NCBI RefSeq assembly: GCF_001830555.1
Contig: NZ_MIAM01000049.1
Coordinates: 153,997-217,996 of the forward strand
DNA length: 64,000 nucleotides
Direction: 5' to 3'
Source: Sphingopyxis sp. RIFCSPHIGHO2_12_FULL_65_19
GTDB lineage: Bacteria > Pseudomonadota > Alphaproteobacteria > Sphingomonadales > Sphingomonadaceae
Under the pieces are notes generated by a model. It did no database searches and had not been told where the DNA came from. It saw only the letters and a program-made list of their open reading frames with translations. This document shows, in pieces, positions 60,063 to 64,000 of this stretch (position 1 is its first letter; the number at the start of each line of letters is the position of its first letter). The translations under genes were made by a program, and so were the position numbers.

Positions 60063-63000
60063 TCAGAAGGCGATGCGCGCAGTTACCCTTGCACCATGGG
60101 AGTTGCGGTCCGATGCCAGCGTGCCGGTGTAAGCAGCGCCGAGATGAAACGAGCCCGTGGTATATTCAAATCCGGCTTCGACTTCGGCTGAGTTCTTCGG
60201 GATAGCCGTGCCAAGGATGCCGAACGTAGGTCCTCCGGCCGTGAACCGAGATGCAATCGGTGCGGCGCGGTCGTTGAACGCTCGGTTCCAGGCAGCCGAC
60301 ACATAAGGCTGGAAGCCTGGCTGACCGGCGTTTAATTGCGCACGCCCGCCAAGACTGACGAAGGTGGTCTTCTGATCGCCCTTCGCGACGGTCAGTGCCG
60401 CGTCGCCGCCGGTTTCAGCGAAAGCATCGCTGCCGGTATCGACATGCGCCAGTCGGGCAAAGGGTGTGATCGCCGTATTGCCCGTGACAATGTCGTAACC
60501 GATCTCGCCAAAGATCTGCAGCGTGTCAGCGTCCCGCTTCGACGAAAGCGTTTGAGCCAGCGGCGCGCCGTTGATCGCGCGGGTCGTATCGATGTCGTGC
60601 CAGGCATAGCTGACACCGATGGTGCCGCGCAGACCGCCTTCCGCGCCATAAGTGGCATGGGCCGCGATATATTTGCTTTCCACGTTTGCATGGTCATTGC
60701 GCCCGCCGAAGCGGAAGTCCGACCCGCCGATACCTGCCGAAAGCGCTGCAGCGAAGCCGCTACCGCCAAAACCGACGCCCGCGACCAGACCCTTGTGATC
60801 GGTGTCCATCGCGAAATTCCCGCGCGCCGCGTCAAATTCTCCCCAGCCGCCAAAAGCCGAGCCCCAAACGAACGCACCGCCCTCTTCGGGAGCCTTCATG
60901 CCAATCAAGGCATTACGCAGATGACGACTGTCGTCGGTCAGGCCGCTGATCGTGCTAGCCAGAATTTCGCCCGACAGGTCGCCGAAGCTCGCCTGTGCGG
61001 TCGCCGCATTCTGGACCAGCACCGCTTCGTACAGCGGATTGTCGACGCCAAGTGCCTGAACCGCGGCCGCCACGCTCGCTTGGTTAAAGCCCACCGCGAT
61101 ATCGGCGAAATCGATATCGTTGCGATAGAGCGACAGCGTCACCGAGTTGGTGCTGTAGCGCAGAAGCGGATCGAGGAAGGCGAGGTCGGTCGTCACCGAA
61201 CCGAACGTCCCTGTGATTCCCGCACCGCCTGTCAGAATTACATAGTCGGTGCGCGGGTTATAGTTGCCGTCCTCGGCCAAGACCGCCACGCTCGCCGTGC
61301 TGGCGATCGTCACAGCACCCGTCGCATCGAGGCGATCTGCGGCGCCCGCTGCGTTAACCTCGACTTCGTAGACCGAGCCTGCAGCGAAGGCGAGGTCGCC
61401 ATTCACGGTCAGCTGGCCGATCGAGTTGCCCGGCGCAATCGTCCCGCCGCTGGCGACTGTCGTCGATCCCACGGCGCCATTGCCGCCGAGCGTTCCGCCG
61501 CTGTTGACGGTCACCGGCGAGGCGATCGAACCGTTTACCGCGAGCGTGCCGCCGTTGACCGATGTCGGGCCCGTATAGCTGCTGTTTCCGGTGAGGTTGA
61601 GCGTGCCGGCGCCCTCTTTCACCAGGCTGCCCGTGCCCGAGATATCGCCGCCGAAAGCAGTGTTGCCAGATTGATCGACGGTGAGCTGGCTGTCGCCGAT
61701 CACGACGCTCGACCCCGCATCGCCTTCGAGACCGCCGATCGTCTGGTCCTTGCCCGTGATGTCGAGCGTGCCGCCTTCGCCTAGGTCGAATTCGGTACCC
61801 GGATCGATCGTGCCACCGATCCGCACCGAGCCGCCAAGGATGTTCGTCACCCCCTGGAAGGCATAGTCACCCATGAAGGTCAGCGCGCCGTCACCCATCT
61901 TGTCGAGGGTGCCGCTGCCCGAGAAGGCGCCGAGAAAATCATAATTGTCGGAACGATTGAAAACGAAGCGCCCGTCGTTGACGATATTGCCCGCGAAGCT
62001 GCCCTCGGTTCCGCCGGCGCCCAGCTCGAAGAAGCCGGTCCCTTCCGTCTTCACGTCACCCTGAAGCAGCCCGGTCAGGACGAGGCCGCCATTGGAAATG
62101 ACCGTTCCGCCAGTGTGCGCGATGTTGGCGGTGTCTACGGTAAACACGGCGTCGCCGATGAGCTGCAACTGCCCCGTCCCGTCGATGGTCAGGTCGGCCA
62201 GATCGGACACGACATCGTCGGTACCGAAGTTCAAGACGAGCAGGCCGTCAGTCCGAACCGAAGGGGTCAGGATCGGCGACGAAGTATCGCCCGCGCCCAG
62301 ATCAATTTCATTGACCTGCAGCGACGCACCGCTGGCGATCGAAACGCTATCGAATGCGCCGACCACGCCTGTGGTCGACCAATAGCCTGCCGCAACGTCG
62401 AGTGTCTCAAACCCGGTCGCTTCGGTAAGCTGCTGCGCCTCGGTCAGTTCAAGGACGTCCCCATCGAGCGTCAGGCTGTCGTTGCCGCCCCCTGCGTCAA
62501 CGGCGCCGGACATTACGCTACCGGTTCGCAAAGTGACACGATCGTCGAAACTGCCGAGCTGGACAGCGATCCCGCCTGAACCGGTGATCGTCCCTGCGTT
62601 GTCGAGGATGATCGCACCGCTGTCATCGCCCCATACGCCCCGACCGCCGCCCGTGATTGCGCCGGTGTTAACGAGCATTGCGGTCCCGAAATTACCGAGG
62701 ATGACGCCGTCGTTTGCACCAGAGATCGAGCCGCTATTGTTTACTTCGGCACTATCGAGGAAGCCCGCGACCGCAGCGCCAAAGGTCCCGCTTCCGGTGA
62801 TCGTGCCGCTATTGCTGATCGTGCCGGTCTGCGCGATATCTTGCGAGACCTGCAACCCTTCGACGACAGCGCCCGATGTTGCGCCAGTGATCGTTCCGCT
62901 ATTGGTGATCGTTGCGGTATCGGTGACGAGGACGACCGCGCCATAGCCGTTGGAGCCCGTGATCGTCCCCGTATTGGTGAGCATGCCGTCAAAGCCCGTT

Positions 63001-64000
63001 TCCTGGACAAGCCCTGCCCCGCGCTGGATAAGAACGCCGCCCGGCCCCTCACCGGTGACCTTGCCGGCGTTGTCGACCGCGCCGCCGGCCGACAGGATGA
63101 TCCCGAACCGCGTACCGCTGATGTCGCCGGTGGAACTGTTCGCAACGGTTCCGACATAGTTCGCCAGCGCCTGACCGTCATAGGGATAGATCGAGATGCC
63201 ATCGGCCAGCGCGCTGCCCTCGCCGCGGATAATGCCGCTGTTGCTCACGCTGCCGCCGCCAATCAGACGCACGCCATCGTTCGATTCGCCTCGGATCGTG
63301 CCGCTGTTCGTCACCTGCGTGCCGACCGCGATGCCGACGATATCGCCGATCGCCTCGTCGAACTGATAGGCGGTCGTGATGCCGGCGCCCGCACCTGTGA
63401 TCGTCCCGGTGTTGGTCACGCTCGACGACGCGGTGGTGATCGTGATGCCGGCGTCGGGCGCGGCGTCGAACCCGTCGTAACTGCCCTCGCCGCGGATCAC
63501 ACCGGCGTTGTTCACGGCAAGTGTGCCCGTCGCGAAGGAATAGATGCCCGACGTGCCGCCGGTGATCGTGCCCCCCTCGGCATTGGTGATCGTTACGTCC
63601 GCACGCGATCCCTGCGAGACGCCGGCGCCAAAATCGCTGCCGATCGTGCCGCTGTTCTCGAGCGTCGCGCTGGACATGTCGCTGCCGAAGCCAACCCCAT
63701 AGCCGTCGCCGCCACTGCCGCCGAGATTGCCAGTGCCGCGAATGTCGCCTGTGTTCACGACCTTGGCGGTCAATCCACTGCGATCCTCGCTTGGATCTGT
63801 ATTGAGGGCAGTCCCCTGGACATAGACGCCGCCATTAACGCCCTCGATTTCCCCGGCGTTCACGACCTCGCCACCGCCCGACAGGATGATTGCGAACCGC
63901 TGGCCCTCGATGCGGCCATTCTCATCGTTGGTGACGTGGGCCGAATAATCTTCGTTCGACTGGTCGACATGCGCAAACATCGAGATGCCATCCGTGCCCT
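60063..64000 (-). CDS. Large autotransporter with beta-barrel domain, N-terminus beyond window
   Basis: Passenger with repeated N(S/T)GTI(T/R)G units, PATR-like NLTGNSSYTGPTSVNGGTLAVNGS...GGTIAPGNSIGQLTVNGDLAFAAGSVYEVEV, C-terminal autotransporter barrel ending ARVTARIAF. Frame stays open past 63980 (TGDGISMFAHV). Confidence 0.93.
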   Translation of the reverse strand, partial: GTDGISMFAHVDQSNEDYSAHVTNDENGRIEGQRFAIILSGGGEVVNAGEIEGVNGGVYVQGTALNTDPSEDRSGLTAKVVNTGDIRGTGNLGGSGGDGYGVGFGSDMSSATLENSGTIGSDFGAGVSQGSRADVTITNAEGGTITGGTSGIYSFATGTLAVNNAGVIRGEGSYDGFDAAPDAGITITTASSSVTNTGTITGAGAGITTAYQFDEAIGDIVGIAVGTQVTNSGTIRGESNDGVRLIGGGSVSNSGIIRGEGSALADGISIYPYDGQALANYVGTVANSSTGDISGTRFGIILSAGGAVDNAGKVTGEGPGGVLIQRGAGLVQETGFDGMLTNTGTITGSNGYGAVVLVTDTATITNSGTITGATSGAVVEGLQVSQDIAQTGTISNSGTITGSGTFGAAVAGFLDSAEVNNSGSISGANDGVILGNFGTAMLVNTGAITGGGRGVWGDDSGAIILDNAGTITGSGGIAVQLGSFDDRVTLRTGSVMSGAVDAGGGNDSLTLDGDVLELTEAQQLTEATGFETLDVAAGYWSTTGVVGAFDSVSIASGASLQVNEIDLGAGDTSSPILTPSVRTDGLLVLNFGTDDVVSDLADLTIDGTGQLQLIGDAVFTVDTANIAHTGGTVISNGGLVLTGLLQGDVKTEGTGFFELGAGGTEGSFAGNIVNDGRFVFNRSDNYDFLGAFSGSGTLDKMGDGALTFMGDYAFQGVTNILGGSVRIGGTIDPGTEFDLGEGGTLDITGKDQTIGGLEGDAGSSVVIGDSQLTVDQSGNTAFGGDISGTGSLVKEGAGTLNLTGNSSYTGPTSVNGGTLAVNGSIASPVTVNSGGTLGGNGAVGSTTVASGGTIAPGNSIGQLTVNGDLAFAAGSVYEVEVNAAGAADRLDATGAVTIASTASVAVLAEDGNYNPRTDYVILTGGAGITGTFGSVTTDLAFLDPLLRYSTNSVTLSLYRNDIDFADIAVGFNQASVAAAVQALGVDNPLYEAVLVQNAATAQASFGDLSGEILASTISGLTDDSRHLRNALIGMKAPEEGGAFVWGSAFGGWGEFDAARGNFAMDTDHKGLVAGVGFGGSGFAAALSAGIGGSDFRFGGRNDHANVESKYIAAHATYGAEGGLRGTIGVSYAWHDIDTTRAINGAPLAQTLSSKRDADTLQIFGEIGYDIVTGNTAITPFARLAHVDTGSDAFAETGGDAALTVAKGDQKTTFVSLGGRAQLNAGQPGFQPYVSAAWNRAFNDRAAPIASRFTAGGPTFGILGTAIPKNSAEVEAGFEYTTGSFHLGAAYTGTLASDRNSHGARVTARIAF

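Noticed and set aside
62500-63980. Regularly spaced DNA repeats resembling a CRISPR-like array
   Set aside because: They are in-frame codons for N(S/T)GTI(T/R)G passenger repeats, with no constant repeat/unique spacer pattern; no cas genes seen in the window.

Overview
The window is ~64 kb of high-GC DNA that looks like a sphingomonad (Sphingomonadales) replicon. Taxonomy is inferred from gene content and protein style only. Left to right it holds: (1) a partial secreted alpha/beta-hydrolase, an MFS exporter and a LysR regulator; (2) a heavy-metal island (His-rich periplasmic protein, czcCBA-type RND efflux, HupE/UreJ-like protein, membrane-anchor protein, MFS, chrA); (3) an amidohydrolase + HyuB/HyuA (oxoprolinase/hydantoinase) + TonB receptor + XRE-cupin + cupin catabolic cluster, then a DUF3422 protein; (4) a second TonB-receptor cluster with two SxxK serine hydrolases, a Tat-exported M28-type peptidase and a GntR/FCD regulator; (5) ligD-ku NHEJ; (6) a full nitrate/nitrite assimilation locus under an ANTAR regulator, with a readable two-hexaloop antitermination leader; (7) a TPR/CHAT-like gene that appears truncated next to a small tyrosine recombinase; (8) LysR/SDR/stress genes; (9) an ECF sigma/anti-sigma pair divergent from a secreted subtilisin and a glycine-rich secreted protein; (10) a large repeat-rich autotransporter running off the right edge. 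The most interesting non-coding signals are: a palindrome that reads as two face-to-face ECF promoters, with the same -35/-10 spacing repeated before the glycine-rich gene; the ANTAR leader RNA; a TATTATCGATAATA palindrome marking a likely local GntR regulon; A/T-rich inverted repeats in front of the hyu/TonB cluster; and a ~56-bp dispersed intergenic hairpin repeat present in about 9 copies. All calls are by reading only; no database search was run.
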